Made by a program: the position numbers and the translations under genes. Below the pieces are notes generated by a model, which was not told the origin of the DNA, did not search any database, and saw only the letters and a list, made by a program, of their open reading frames with translations. Positions 24,011 to 36,798 of a DNA stretch of 64,000 bases are shown piece by piece. The stretch's first letter is position 1. Each line of letters begins with the position of its first letter. This DNA is from Sipunculus nudus (taxonomy: Eukaryota; Annelida; Sipuncula; Golfingiida; Sipunculidae): positions 55,789,926-55,853,925 of the forward strand of contig CM049309.1 of NCBI GenBank assembly GCA_026874595.1. Direction: 5' to 3'.

Positions 24011-24762
24011 AATGTGTTTGTAGGGGGGACATAGATAAGGAGATTTTTGCTGCGTGCTTAAATGTGATCTCTACACCATCGTCGAAATTATACATACAAC
24101 ACTCATGTCATTGTGTATTCTGGCGCGAGAAACGCTTAAATTAAGTGTCTAGGGCGACCTCACAGAGTCTGCGCCTTTATTTAGCACATCTCTAAATTAT
24201 ATTGGTAATATTGCGCGGCATACAGTTCCACTTGATATCTGATCATATATCTTACAGAACTATGCATTGTCTGTATTGTTCTCTGAATTCAAATCAAAGG
24301 ATTCATATTACAATTTGAAACACATGATGTTTGTAAGTTCTTTAAGCTGAAATTATACCCGTTCGTTACGTCAGCAATTAATGATATTAAAGTGACGTCG
24401 TTCACATATAAAAATGTTACATTGTGTGATTTGTGTCTTTATACGGCTACATTTTCACACAGTAATTTTTTTTAAAAGGACCTTCGGCTAATTTTATTAG
24501 TATTCGGTCTCAAACACTCCCTGTAGCGATCTTTCCATATTTACAGAATAGTGTTACCTTGGAGACCGATTGTGTTAACTGTCACAAAGAAAATTACAAA
24601 AAAACGTGATTTTGAATGGATTCAGCTCGCCGTGCAAACCACCGTTATAAATATTTGATATTCTTCGTTTGCTTTACAAACTTGTCTGTCACCTTGTACC
24701 GGCACAATTCTTCCATTCTCCTATCTCTCTCTAATAGAATCGTCCTAAAGAACGCCATAATA

Positions 24763-24770
24763 TCACGTGA
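24763..24770. promoter_or_regulatory. TCACGTGA palindrome, array unit 2
   Basis: The context GCCATAATATCACGTGACTG is the same as in unit 4 at 38276. See the finding on the conserved block. Confidence 0.3.
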
Positions 24771-25725
24771 CTGTCCAAATTAAGGAGGAGGATAATTTTT
24801 CCTTTTTGTTTGGGTCATGTTGCGACGGGTTGATATTCTGAAGAAGCTACAGAATTTTTTTACCGCCCCCTCGTGTGTCTTGAACCAGAGCCATTATCGA
24901 CGTGACGTTAAATCTCATTTCATCTGTCTGTACGCTGAAAAAAAATGAATTATGTAAACATTATCCGAAGAGAAAAAGTAACACTATAGGTTTGGGACCG
25001 GTAATATCCTCAGCTCAATTTGGGCCTCGCGAATGACAGACCTCCAAATGGCAGCCGCGGGGCAGTATTGTATATCAGATTGATCTAGATTTATTACCAC
25101 AAACAATCTATAATGGAACGAATCTCAGAAAAAATTTAGTCACAGCATTATCTAAGAAGTTATATGGCAAAAGGATGTTAAAATATTTGCATGGCAGCCA
25201 TATTTGATTTAACAGGAGTCAAAATTTGTAAGCACTGATCACCTCTTAGATTTCAGTGGTTTGTCAAATAATCCTAATAGAAAAATTACTGATGTGCTGG
25301 ACGGACAGACGGACCAACAAGCCAATCACTAATGGGCCCTAAAATATTAAATATGTCGAAATATTGGACGCCGTGTGTAGTTTAAACAAATTTTCTACCA
25401 CGTAGGTGTTTTTAAACGGTTCAATTGCTAAATCACTAACAATCACTTCCCAATAGACGTTATTCTGCGACAGTGAACAAGCGAACATTTATGATGCAAA
25501 TAAAATCATTTTTTTCGAATTATAGATATACCTTGCTTCCCTTCGTTACTGATATTAAATAGTTTTAACGAGAAAGATTCTATATGTGTACAATTCTAAA
25601 AACATATGATAAGTAATATACAGTGTGATTGGCCATTGAATATACCATGCTTTGCTTAAAACACAGTTGTATTAGTTTGAATTTGAAATGGAAGTTATGT
25701 AAAACGTTGCGAATATATGTTTAGT

Positions 25726-25935
25726 GTAAATCTTGCTGGAAAAGTCGGTAAAGCGGTAGATTTGAAGGAGCTTCTTTTCGGATTTTTTAAAGCCGGCCGG
25801 AAAAATCTTTGTCAAGACCAAGGATTATCAGGCCTCCCATATATCGACATTTTCGGTCGATGTTTATCCGTCTTGAAAGTCGGTATATGTTAAAAGAGAG
25901 CCGACAAAATTAGCCGACTTTTCAGCAAGATTTAC
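25726..25935. mobile_element. 210-bp MITE with inverted GTAAATCTTGCTG ends
   Basis: The left end GTAAATCTTGCTGG.AAAAGTCGG is inverted at the right as CCGACTTTTCAGCAAGATTTAC. The interior repeats GTCGG and CCGAC motifs. The sister copy at 39242-39451 lies at the matching place in the duplicated segment, so insertion preceded the duplication. The target duplication is not clear. No coding capacity. Confidence 0.65.
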
Positions 25936-26944
25936 TTCTTGCATTATTCATGGCGACAATCGCAATCCAAAGACGAATCCATGCACTAGTGACCAAAATC
26001 TTCAGAACAATCTGGCGATGTGCATATATGCTTAACCGTTAGGTGTTCTGGCAAGTGAACACTACCATGTTAAATGCAGATTTTTTTTCGGGCTGAGAAA
26101 TAATTTCAACTTGCAAAAAAATCGTATTATGGGAGACCTGCTGGGGTTAACATACTAATAATTTATATAATTCATCACATCAAATTGACCTCAATTGGAA
26201 CGCCATAGAACGAATGAAAAACTAAAAATCAATTCAACAGAACATTAATACACATGCACACAACAATAATGGGTAATGATGAAATGATGATGGCTAACGA
26301 TTTATAATACAAACATCTGTTCCTCCAGGTGCGGAACAGAAATCCAGGGCCCTGAAACTGACAATATCCCAGACACGAATGTGTCTATTCCACCATTCCT
26401 CCCGATTAAGGTACATGCATGTCTATTTCTACCGGTTATTATTTATAAAGCCATTGGAACCACCTGTTCGTGAGAGTTTCTTAACCTCATTTTTTATTCT
26501 GAAATCTAGACGTGCGTGTTTGCGTTTCAGTATAGCGGATAACACTTGTATTGTTTCTAGAATGAGTTGAGTTTGGACCGCACAGCCCAATTGCGATCGT
26601 TATCTTGATCAACCTAAAATCTAAGGTCTAAAGTCTAGTGTTAGCGTCATGTTTATTCTGTTGTCCTTTTAAGATTTAAACTCAGATTGTGGTATACTTT
26701 CGCTCATCATGAATTCCAGACATACCTTGTTATTAATTATACTATATAGATACAAAATAAACAGGACTTTGAATTGGCTTCATCGGGCTGCCCATTTCTT
26801 CATCACTGAGTCCTTTTCATCTGTGCAACTCAGTTTTTAATGAACAAGTAAGAAATAAAAAAAAAATATTTTAAAAATTATGTATAGGACAATATGTGCC
26901 ATGTTCCCCGGGACACACCTGGTTCTAGCTAGGCAGAGTCACAT

Positions 26945-26990
26945 ACACACACACACATATATGTGTGTGTGTATGTGTGTGTATGTTTAT
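26945..26990. repeat. Inverted (CA)n-TATA-(TG)n simple repeat
   Basis: ACACACACACACATATATGTGTGTGTGTA is self-complementary around the central TATA. The sister copy near 40484-40503 keeps only a GT tract. Confidence 0.9.
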
Positions 26991-28108
26991 TCCATGAAAC
27001 TGTATGAAATAATAGAATGGTGCACATGTATGCTATACTCACAACTGCTTTGTATGTTGAAGAACCTATTTTCTCCATGCCAATTTTAGATATTGCAACA
27101 TATATATACATATCTACAGATGTATGACTAACACCCACCTTTTTCCACACAAAAAAAAACCTACTTCCATGACCATATTAATACATCTTCGGTACATTTT
27201 CCTAAATTGTCGTACTACGTTTGACATTTAACATGACCATATTGGAATACATGACCATATTGGAATTTTATACAAAACGTGATAAACAGGAGCTAGCATC
27301 ATCAAAATTTAACATATGTTAGGTGCTATTGATGTGTGATTGCGCCTCCTGCGTCCACTTTTTTTATCGGGAAAAAAATCAGACCTTTAAAATTTTTTTC
27401 CGAAACCGTCGAGCCAAATTGTGTAATATTTCACAGGAATGGCTCCCACAAGAGCTTTCTATAATATGTTCGCATGATTTCTGTTCGGTCATTTTTCTTC
27501 GAGTTACGGGAAGCTGAACTTAGTCATTAGGCCAAGTAAGTGTGTGAAATCATTATCTCTGGTATGACAGGAGCAATCACCAAATTTTAGCCAAATATTG
27601 GTCACATGACTCATAGGTTTTGGTGTCGCCAATGGCCCTTCCCTATTTTTGTCGTGGGAAACTGGTAATTTCTGCCGCTTTTAGACATTTATTAAAAAGG
27701 AATGTCAGGAATGATCCAGGAAGTGATTTTTTGTAAAGATAAAGGAGCTTAATTATATTTAAATTTTTAATTAAATTTAGGAGACAATATGCCCTACGCC
27801 CGAATGCACTTTTGTTTAATCAGTGGAAGTGAAAAGTCAAATCAGTGCAATGAATCAATGCAAAGATCGATATAGTTGAAGTTCATGATCCGTTCATGTT
27901 GTGGGTGGCCCATATATGTATATTTCGGTTTCAAATTACCCAAACAGTCATCATTTAACGCACCATCTTACATGTATGGGTAAGTAAACCTGATTGATTC
28001 CGGAACAGGGATAGGTCTGGACCAAAAGCCGATTTGTCTGGACCGACTATGGACATAAAGTTAGCAAATAGATAAAATATATGAGTTTGATCCTTGCACA
28101 TGCACACA

Positions 28109-28110
<2 letters not shown>

Positions 28111-28151
<41 letters not shown>
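28111..28151. repeat. (TA)n microsatellite
   Basis: About 20 TA units. The matching place in the sister duplicate (41430-41494) holds (CA)n instead, so the tract has changed type since duplication. Confidence 0.95.
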
Positions 28152-28153
<2 letters not shown>

Positions 28154-28199
28154 GAATATATATATATTAATATATAAAAGATAAATTATCTTGCCTAAG

Positions 28200-31100
28200 A
28201 TTCTTTTGGTGTTATTGGTTTCTGCCAGCCAGACAGACTATTTGGGTTCAGCGAAATGTAGCTCCAGTTGCCAAACCGCATATATTGGATGAAAACACGG
28301 GGCGAAATTTTATAGGAGTTGTCCTGACTGGTTGCTCTCCACGCTGATCAGACCAAAACCGCGAGATAATAAAGATATTCTGCCAAAGCTCACCTTGATA
28401 ATAAAGATATGTCGCAAATACTCACCTATAATTTGCCGGCACGATGATAAAAATTTAACAAATAAACTGTTCATTTGTAGTGTTGGAGATATCATAATCC
28501 ACGACCCTTCATCTGACAATATTTACGAATATTAGATATACAGTTGATCATTTGATTACCTGAAGGTCAAAACAGAACTGACAAAAATATTCTAGTTTGC
28601 GTTTTAAGGTTTCCAGTGGATGTCTGGGTAAGATTATTGACCTGCATGCTGCAACAAAATCTTTGCCCTCACTGGTTTCTGTCGTAATCTATCCATATTC
28701 CAAAAATCAAGGAATATACCAATTAATGGAGCAGGCCTTTCATCTCCATAATATGAAATATATTTGTTAAACACTGCTCTCTGTTGTTTGATTTATATAA
28801 ACCTGTATGTCGTAAAATATAATGTCTGAACCATTGAGGCCGTGTAATGATACGATTTATAGGCCGTGTGTATTATCGCGTGACTCATTTGAGATCACCT
28901 GACTTGATCTGATCTGTGATCGATACAATCTGTCAGTTGTACATACTGTTCACCTTTGTTTTTTATATGGTGTATGCAGCACAGCTAGCACATCAAGATA
29001 TCTGAAAATATTTGTAGAAAAATATAGACATACCAGCATCCTTGATGAAGTATTCTGCATGGCAGAATTGAATTGTTTGCATATGAATATAAAGCTTTTG
29101 TCATCAGGTTATCAATGGAAGTCCGGATAAAATGATACACCTATATATCAGCAAACCAACATTTAGTAGAGACCGAAAAGTTAAAAAGCTGATTGTATAC
29201 GTCCATGTTTACAGGAAAAACTCAATCAAGGTGAGATTTGGCTGCTTGCTTAAAATTAAACTTTATATCTACACCATAAGGGGAACTTTTAAATGAAAAT
29301 TGAGTGAACTTGTGTATACTGGCATGAAAATGCAAAATCTACTTGTCACAGACAGCCAGACAAAGACTGTTTGCGGTATCTGGGATTTCACGGCTTTGTA
29401 TGGCCAATATTGTGCTGTATATAGTTCCAGTTGGACATCTGGTTAAGAGAACACCTTCTGGACACTCACCCTTCCCCCTTAGCATTTTCATGATTATATC
29501 CACGCATTTCAAGGGTTAGGGTTGGTACCCTCCGTCGTTGTTACGCTCTTATCATAATTGGGCACAGTTCATATGATCTCAGAGGATGGACGCCTGGGTC
29601 GAGGAGGGTTTCTCCTGGTTTTTACATTGTTTAGAATTATATATAGTTTAGCATTGGTCTACACTGTATTCGAATTCAGGTTTTTGCTTTCACATAATGT
29701 ATTTAAGATTTATTAGCTCAAAAGATTTTATATCTAATATGCTCATTGTAGGTTTTATTCTATAAAGGTGTTTCTTCACAGATCATTAAAATCCAACAAA
29801 GTGATACCTTTGTAATGTAAACACAGAAATGTTACTGAAAAAAAAATTGGCTGAACATAATTATGCTGTGTGTAATGGTCTCACCGGTTTACCGTAAAAC
29901 TCTTTCCCTTTTTATGGCATGTCGTTGCCTTGGAGACTGATTTGTTGGCCGTCCCAAAGGAAAACTAAAAAAAGCACAATATGCTCCTCGTTTGCATGGT
30001 CACCTGCCACAGTTCGCAATACACAGAATCCGCTCTTGTAATTAATATTTGATCATCTATGTTTGTTCTTCCAGCATCCATACTACGCATTGTCAGCACA
30101 ATGATTTCCCTTTCCTACTGAACGTCATTTCTCATAACAGCGTCCTGCGATCGCCATAATGTCACGTGACTGTCCCAGGAGGGGAATATTTTTTCTCGTC
30201 ACGATAGGTTGATATGCTGCTTCAGGATTTTACGTTTTCTGGTCGCCTTTTTTTCCTTCCGCTAACGTTAAACCTTTGTGTGTCTCGAAACAGAGCCATC
30301 ACTAGTGTGACAGAAATTATCATTTCATGTGCCGAAACGTTGAAAATAGAAACGTGACATTATTATCTAAAGATTTAATAATATATTTCTTGAAGCGTGG
30401 AAGAGCATAATGGAATTTACGGCACTGTAGAATTATTTTCTCACACGACGGTATTTTTTTCTTATGGGCCAAAGATTACTTAAACACTCCGCTGTTATAT
30501 CTTTTATTTCATTTATTCGCTATTTCACTATTCAGTGACTTGTTTAGTATTCATGATACAAAATAAAAACCATTTCAGCACCTGAATATAAGACTCTCTT
30601 AAAAAAATTTCCCTGCAAATAAAAAGACATGACACCTGGTGATAAGATGTTGGTGTCATTGTATCCAGGACCTCCGTGTCACAATAATATGAATAGATAA
30701 AGATGCCACGTCAGGTATGGGCAGCGCACTATAGATTTCTTGGTAGATGGTGACATTGCGATGCTCTAACAATATACAGATGGACAAATCAGAAAGAAAT
30801 GTACAGCATGGTACGTAGGGTAATTGTCCAGATAAAATGACTATGGAATGACTGATCTATGGCTGTAATCCTACAGGAGAACATTACATATTGATCTACA
30901 TAAATCAATATTTTATTGATAAGGCAATAATAATTGAGTAACTGAGTTTCACCCTAAAATTCCATGTGGAACGAGGACTATCGCGATAACTATCCGTAAT
31001 AATCAGTAACAATTATTCCTTTCCTTCTGTTTGGTCGTTGCTAGGACACGTTCAAATTTTTCGGCAACATTTCGTCCAAATGTTTACTTTTGTGAAATCA

Positions 31101-31271
31101 TGCCGACTTGTAAATGTCCTGTGCGAATGTGCAGAACATATAACTGAGTAAATGTCAGTTATACTGCTTGTTTTATGACCATCGAAAATTAACCCCTTTT
31201 ATGCACTTTGTTTAAATCGGGTTACCTAAATGTTTCAGTGCGAGATGAAGAAAGCTTATTCCATGACAATT
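28200..31271. repeat. Array unit 3
   Basis: Contains the CACGCTGATCAGACCAAAAC block (about 28340), GTTTCCAGTGGATGTCTGGG (about 28610), a partial GAGATCACCTGACTTGATC..CACCTTTG block (about 28890-28960), then CATCAGGTTATCAATGG (about 29101), AGACAGCCAGACAAAGACTG (about 29350), the TCACGTGAC block (30162) and ACATAACTGAGT (about 31138). The presence of two partial runs of the block order suggests an internal duplication. It ends where the foldback element is inserted. No gene. Confidence 0.65.
30162..30169. promoter_or_regulatory. TCACGTGA palindrome, array unit 3
   Basis: The context CGCCATAATGTCACGTGACTGTCCCAGGAG is shared with units 1, 2 and 5. Confidence 0.3.
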
Positions 31272-32194
31272 TTAAGCCGGGTGCTCACTACCCGATTTTA
31301 TCAAGCGACAATGTCGGGCGACTTTTGGGCAGATTTTCTCAAAATCGGCTGAAAATCGGCTCGGTTTAGTTGGCCGATTTTCGGTGTCACATTTACCGAC
31401 GCGCGTGTTCCCACCCCTCGATTATCGTTGAAAAATTCCTGTCTCTTAATGGCGATCAAATACCGAGCTTTCTAGGAGAAAAACCAAAAGGGAATATTTG
31501 TTCGCTTTGTGGCTTGTCCAAAGAAATATACTGTGTCGAAAAAGTGACTTGTGGGTTACACCTCAGCTTGAAAGAAGCGAGGAACTAGTAGGGGCATATA
31601 AACAATACACTTGTATGCGAACTGAGACAGGAGGATGAACCGTCCTTCATCAATTGAATGGTTTTCTCCGCATATCTCAGGGGGTGGGTCGGGATTGGAG
31701 GTCCTGGATTTAGGAGATGGGGGTCTAACCCAGAAGGACTAAAATCAAAACCTTAAGAAAGGTCCCAAGGTCAGAAAAGGATTGGTCTTGAACCCTTTGA
31801 ACGATTGCGGAGGCTGATCATCAGGATAATTCCATCAGAAGGGCTATTTCATCAGACACGAACTTTAATTTAGAAATGACATTGTATGTTTGAGTGATTT
31901 CTTGGATTTCCTGTTTCTAGAAATTCAAAGAAGTTATACGTATTCTTCTATCCTGTATAAACCAGCCAACACTTTATCATCTTTTTTCACTTGAGTGCTA
32001 CACACAAAAAACGCCTATATCAGCAGATATTTGCGTGACTAGGTTTTAATATTTATCATTAATTTCCGTAGACGTGTGACGATGAGTTATTCTCTCTGTT
32101 ATCTGCACCTATATGCAAATTAACATGCTTTTTTCTATCAAATAGTACTGAAGTCATTTGCTAAAGTATATTTTATTAGAACTTTATATCTGTA

Positions 32195-32700
32195 TGGCAC
32201 CATACTTTCATAATCATGATATGCAAGTGTATTAAAAGTCCATTAGGTGCACCAAGTACAGTATAACACCATACTTCACAAACATGATATTTGTATACTT
32301 AAAGTTTATTAAGTGCACCAAGTACATTAAAACACCAAATTTTAAAAACATGATATTTGTGCACTAAAAGTTTATTTAGTACACCCAAGTAGAGTATAAC
32401 ACCATCCGTTTAAAAACATGATATTCATGTGTACTGAAAGTCCATTAAGCGCAAAGAGTACAGTATGACCCCATACTTCACAAACATGATATTTGTGTAC
32501 TAAAAGTTCATTAAGTTGCACCAAGTAAAGTATAACACCAAATTTTAAAAACATGATATTTGTGTACTAAAAGTTCATTTAGTGCACCAAGTACAGTAAA
32601 CACCATCCATTTACAAACATGATATTCATGTGTACTGAAATTCCATTAAGTGCACAAAGTACAGTATAATACTATACATTCACAAACATTATATTCAAAT
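32195..32700. repeat. 67-bp satellite, about eight copies, with trimer higher order
   Basis: The unit is CACCA..., AACATGATATTTGTGTACT, AAAAGTTCATTAAGTGCACC, AAGTACAGTATAA. AACATGATAT recurs at about 32281, 32348, 32415, 32482, 32550 and 32617. Three variants alternate in order (CATACTTCACAAAC, CAAATTTTAAAAAC, CATCCGTTTAAAAAC), so the real period is about 201 bp over two cycles. Confidence 0.9.
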
Positions 32701-33394
32701 TTAATACTAAAAGAGAAAAAGACTTGTACCAGGTACAGGTACTGTAGTTCTAGTTACAGGTACAGGTACCTGGCCCCAACCTTGGTTACTTGTTCAGAAT
32801 AGCTCGTCACACAACTGGAAGATTGCTCAAATGAGCAATAAATGAGCGTTTGCAATGTTACAGGTGTCTTTTTTATTGTGCGTAGGAGTGTTACATGTGT
32901 CTGTTGACATTCTGATTCGTGTAAGGCAGGACCTGGTTTATTGTGCGCAGGAGTGTTACATGTGTCTGTCAGACAGGCATAGTTCGTTGCCATGGGAGAC
33001 ATGCGAGTTGGGCTGGCCCGCGTGTAGAAACAGCGTTCTTTGTTCTAGATATTTCAGTTCTGTTCCTGTTACGTGTGTATTTTTCTTTGGAGTTTTCCAT
33101 TTCTAGTATTTTCGGATGAGAAGCTATAAATAAGGGGCTGTGTTTAGTGTATTGTAATGTTAGGATTGTTTTAAGAATATTTTATAATTGTTTGTTAACA
33201 AAAAACACTGACTTCTTTATTCATTCCCCTAGACATTTCACGCTGCCTAGTGTTGCAAAATTTGATTTTTTTTTATCCGTAACAAAATTTATGCTCGTCA
33301 CGACTACGGGATCTATTGTTCCGCAACAGCAAACATAGATCTGTTCGTTCAGTGTTTACAGAAATGTTCGCAAATTGTAAATATATATGAATAG

Positions 33395-33926
33395 TAACTC
33401 CTTTATAATGATTTATAAATTGCAGGTCGTCTTTTAGGAATACATGAAATTTGAATCTTTACCAAAATCGGTCTTTATTTTTTTTAGATACAAAAATATG
33501 TAATTATACAATAATCCTTTTTTAATCCTTCCCATTGTGTGACGAGCTACTCTGAACAATTAACTCTTTATTTCTTTTTAAAATACAGAAATATGTCATT
33601 ATACAATATATATTTATAATGACTAATAGTGAGAATGTACAGAACGTGAACTCTGACATACAAAAATAAACAAAATCGGCTGACTTTGTCGCAAACATTG
33701 GCTCACTACACGATTTCGGTAATCGCCCGACAAAATCGGCCGATTTTGTTTATTTGTGTATGGTCAGAATTCACGTTCTGGAATTTGTCACTATAAGTCA
33801 TTATTAATGTATATTGTATAATGACATATTTCTGTATTTTCAAAAGAATTAAAGACCGATTTTGGTAAAGATTAAAATTGGATGTATTCCTAAAAGACGA
33901 CGTGCAATTTATTCATCATTGTAAAG
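33395..33926. repeat. Nested ~530-bp palindrome inside the foldback element
   Basis: CCTTTATAATGATTTATAAATTGCA, GTCGTCTTTTAGGAATACAT and CTTTACCAAAATCGGTCTTTA in 33399-33478 return inverted at about 33848-33926. The inner part (GAAATATGTCATTATACAAT, AGAACGTGAA) returns inverted at about 33765-33840. Near the centre is a perfect palindrome ACAAAATCGGCCGATTTTGT (33729-33748). GCTCACTACACGATTTC there resembles the outer element's terminus, so this is probably a smaller related element inserted in the larger one. Confidence 0.75.
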
Positions 33927-35080
33927 GAATATCCATTCATATTATTACAATGTGCCAACATTTCTGTAAACATAAGAATGAACGTTAGAGGAAATGAGAG
34001 AAGACATGAATGAATAGCTGAAAACTTCTGACTGTTGCAATTTCCAGTCCAGCGCACGCAGCAATACCTGATGTTTACAGGTAACCCCATAGGCAAAAGC
34101 GTTCACGGGAACGGGTATTTGGTACACTTTCTTCACGGAGTCAGCGGCATTTTTTGGCGATGCTGTACTTTAATTAGTTTTAATATATTTAATCAGACAG
34201 ATAACAGAGAGTCGCCAGATATATAACTGATCATCACACGTCTACAGGAATTAATAATAAAAATTAACATCTAACCACGCAAAATATCTGCTGCAGTTTG
34301 CGCTTGTTTTGTATAGCAGTCAAATGAAAAAGGATGATAAAGTGTTTGCTGGTTTGCACAGGATAAAAAAATACATACAGCATCATGGAATTTCTAGAAA
34401 CAGGAAATCCTAGAAATCACACAAACATGCAAGTTGAATGTCATTTTCTAAATTAGAGTTCGTTTCTGGTGAAATAGCCCTTCTGAATGTAGTATCCTGA
34501 TGCTGGATGTTTTGTTTTACAAATCCTACAGATCACCCGCCGCATTCGTTTAAAGGGTTTAAGACCAATTCTTTCGGATATTTCCCGGGGACTTTTCTTT
34601 AGGTTTTATTATTAGTACTCTTGGGTTGGATCCCTCTTTTCCAAAATCCTGGACCCGCCCCTGAGATATGCGGAGAAAACCTTTAAATTGATGGAGGACG
34701 GTTAAACCTCCTGTCTCAGTTCGCATACAAGTGTGTTGTTTAAATGCCCCTAGTTCCTCTCATCTCTCAAGCTAAGGTTTCACCCATTAGTCACTCTTAC
34801 GACACATCATATTTTTTTGGATAAGCCAAAATCGAACAAATATATATATATATATATAACAAATATTGGGTTTTTCTCCTAGAAAGCTGACTATATCAGA
34901 TCGCCATGTTGAGACTTATTCGGCGAGAATCGAGAGATGGGAACACGCGTGTCGGTAAATGTGACACTGAAAATCGGCCGACCAAGCCGAGCCGATTTTC
35001 AGCCGATTTTGAGAAAATCTGCCCAAAATATCGCCCGACAATGTCGCTTGATAAAATCGGGTAGTGAGCACCCGGCTTAA

Positions 35081-36740
35081 GTGAGCCGCCGGCTTTACAC
35101 ATCTACCTCGAGCCTGAAAAAAAGGTTGTTTCAATGAGAAAGCTTCCTTTACTCATTAACGTGACAAATGAATATAAATTATGCGAAGATAATTCTGAAA
35201 ACTTAGGATCTGTAATATATAATCTGCAGCAAAGATACTATGTACTTGTTTGATCTTGTACTGGTTTATAATGTTCATGAATTCTCATTAACGCACAGTG
35301 ATAAGGGGCCTGTGGTTTTGTGAAATAAAAAATAATAAAATAAACAGGTCAGTTTCTTCTGTATTTAAGTAGTATAATCAGAGTTTTGAAACGCAGTGTA
35401 ATTTGATTGTATCTTAAAATGTGTAGCTCGTGGAAATGCCTTATATCATGCGATTTATGTGACGCCCAGCATCCGCTCAATGTGAAAATATATATGTTGA
35501 TAAGTTTCTGAGCAAACCAATCTCGTACAAACATGGAGACTTTCTTTATTTACAGGTCCACTCGCAAAATTAATGTTATGTGTTTATTTAACCATGAAAA
35601 TCTTTGTACACCTATAATTTATGCCCCTTACTTTTATTGTATAATTCATGGATTCGATATCAACAATCAACATCCTTATAAATATACCTTAATTTTGCTA
35701 TTGCCTCTCTGTTTTAAATTTATTGCAAAACTCGGCCAACTCAAAGCTATTTTTACACAGTTATACCTTTGTCATTCCGAAGGATACCATTATAGCTATA
35801 TATCTGGAGTAAACAAGTGATGAGAATAATTCATCTTGTTCACTACTTTAAAAAAAAATATGTTGCTTACCGTGAACTCCATTTGCGAATTTCTATACCA
35901 AGCTACATATATGTTCTTAAGAATTTGTCTGGCAATTATTAACTGGGTTCATTCAATATTTGTATTCGAATATTTTCTTGCAAAAATAAAATTGCAATAC
36001 AGCAGTATCTTATTGCACAGATCTGCAATGTTATCACGATGATCAAACTGTGTACATAACTGCAGGAAATATATTGATCCAGGCCCAGAGAAATGTGAGT
36101 CAGGGTTTACCAAATCTATAGTTGTCCCCTGTTGATCAACAATTGGTACGATATTTAAACATGTTCACATATTTAAATATTCACATAAAATTAAAAAGTT
36201 TTCCCCGCCTCAAATTGACCTCTATAGGAATGTCATAGATCGATCATACGATTTGTTTACATTGGAAAACTTCAAGGCTCTAATTGATTATAACAAAAAA
36301 ATAAATACAAATAGAAAAACAACTGCCGTAATTAGTAATGATTAACTTGTGATGGCTGACGATAAATAATAAAAACGTCTGTTCCTCCAGATGTCGGCAC
36401 GGAAATCCAGGGCCCTGAAACTGACAATGTCCCAGGCACGAACGTCTATTTCAGCATCCCTCCTGTTTAAGGTTCATGCGTGTCAATTTCATGTGTTTTG
36501 TTTATGATGTTATTTATTAAGCCATTGGAAACACCTGTGTGTGAGAGTTTGTTAACCTTACGGTATAACATGACATGTGGATGGTCGTTTTGTGTTTCGA
36601 TTTTGTCTCAGGCAAGATAGGAAGTTTGTGTAGTTTTATATATCGGGATATACAATATTACATCAATAAAATATCACGTTACTTCATTAGTCTGTTAGTG
36701 AAGTCTTTCTCTATCTTACTCTCTTTTTTTTCTCTCTCTC

Positions 36741-36798
<58 letters not shown>

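Larger units (their letters stand above)
22330..25725. repeat. Array unit 2
   Basis: Block order as in unit 1: GGTGGAAGTTGCCGTCTCC (about 22513), the CCAGAATTAAGTCTGATG and CTGACAGTTACTGG blocks (about 22674-22745), ACACATACAGACTAAAGC (about 22866), GTGTATTCTGGCGCG (about 24113), and the TTTGCTTTACAAACTTGTCTG..TCACGTGAC block (about 24668-24772). From about 24,440 onward it aligns closely with 37,960 onward. A poly-G containing fragment at 23766 with a CAGGGGCGGATCC end is nested in it. No coding potential is recognised. Confidence 0.65.
25936..28200. other. Non-coding segment between array units 2 and 3
   Basis: Matched by about 39450-41500 in the other copy of the large duplication. It includes a CA/TATA/GTG palindromic tract at 26945-26990. 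Relative to the sister copy it carries extra sequence at about 27160-27320 and about 27650-27720. No exon or RNA gene is recognised. Confidence 0.5.
31276..35076. mobile_element. 3.8-kb foldback transposon-like element with long inverted arms
   Basis: GCCGGGTGCTCACTACCCG at 31276 is exactly inverted at 35058-35076, and both ends abut TTAA (31272-31275 and 35077-35080). The arms remain inversely similar for roughly 0.85 kb: 31276-32100 against 34220-35076. Matching blocks include AATCGGCTGAAAATCGGC, TTGTATGCGAACTGAGACAG, AGAAGGGCTATTTCA, CCAACACTTTATCATC and CACACGTCTAC. Both arms carry a remnant of the CAGGGGCGG MITE. The middle holds a 67-bp satellite and a second palindrome. No transposase was seen. 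TTAA suggests a piggyBac-type site, but TTAA is its own complement and could instead be part of the inverted repeat. Confidence 0.8.

Noticed and set aside
31370-31588. Open frame in the left arm of the foldback element
   Set aside because: The opposite arm carries the same DNA with a different open frame, and neither resembles a transposase or another protein family.
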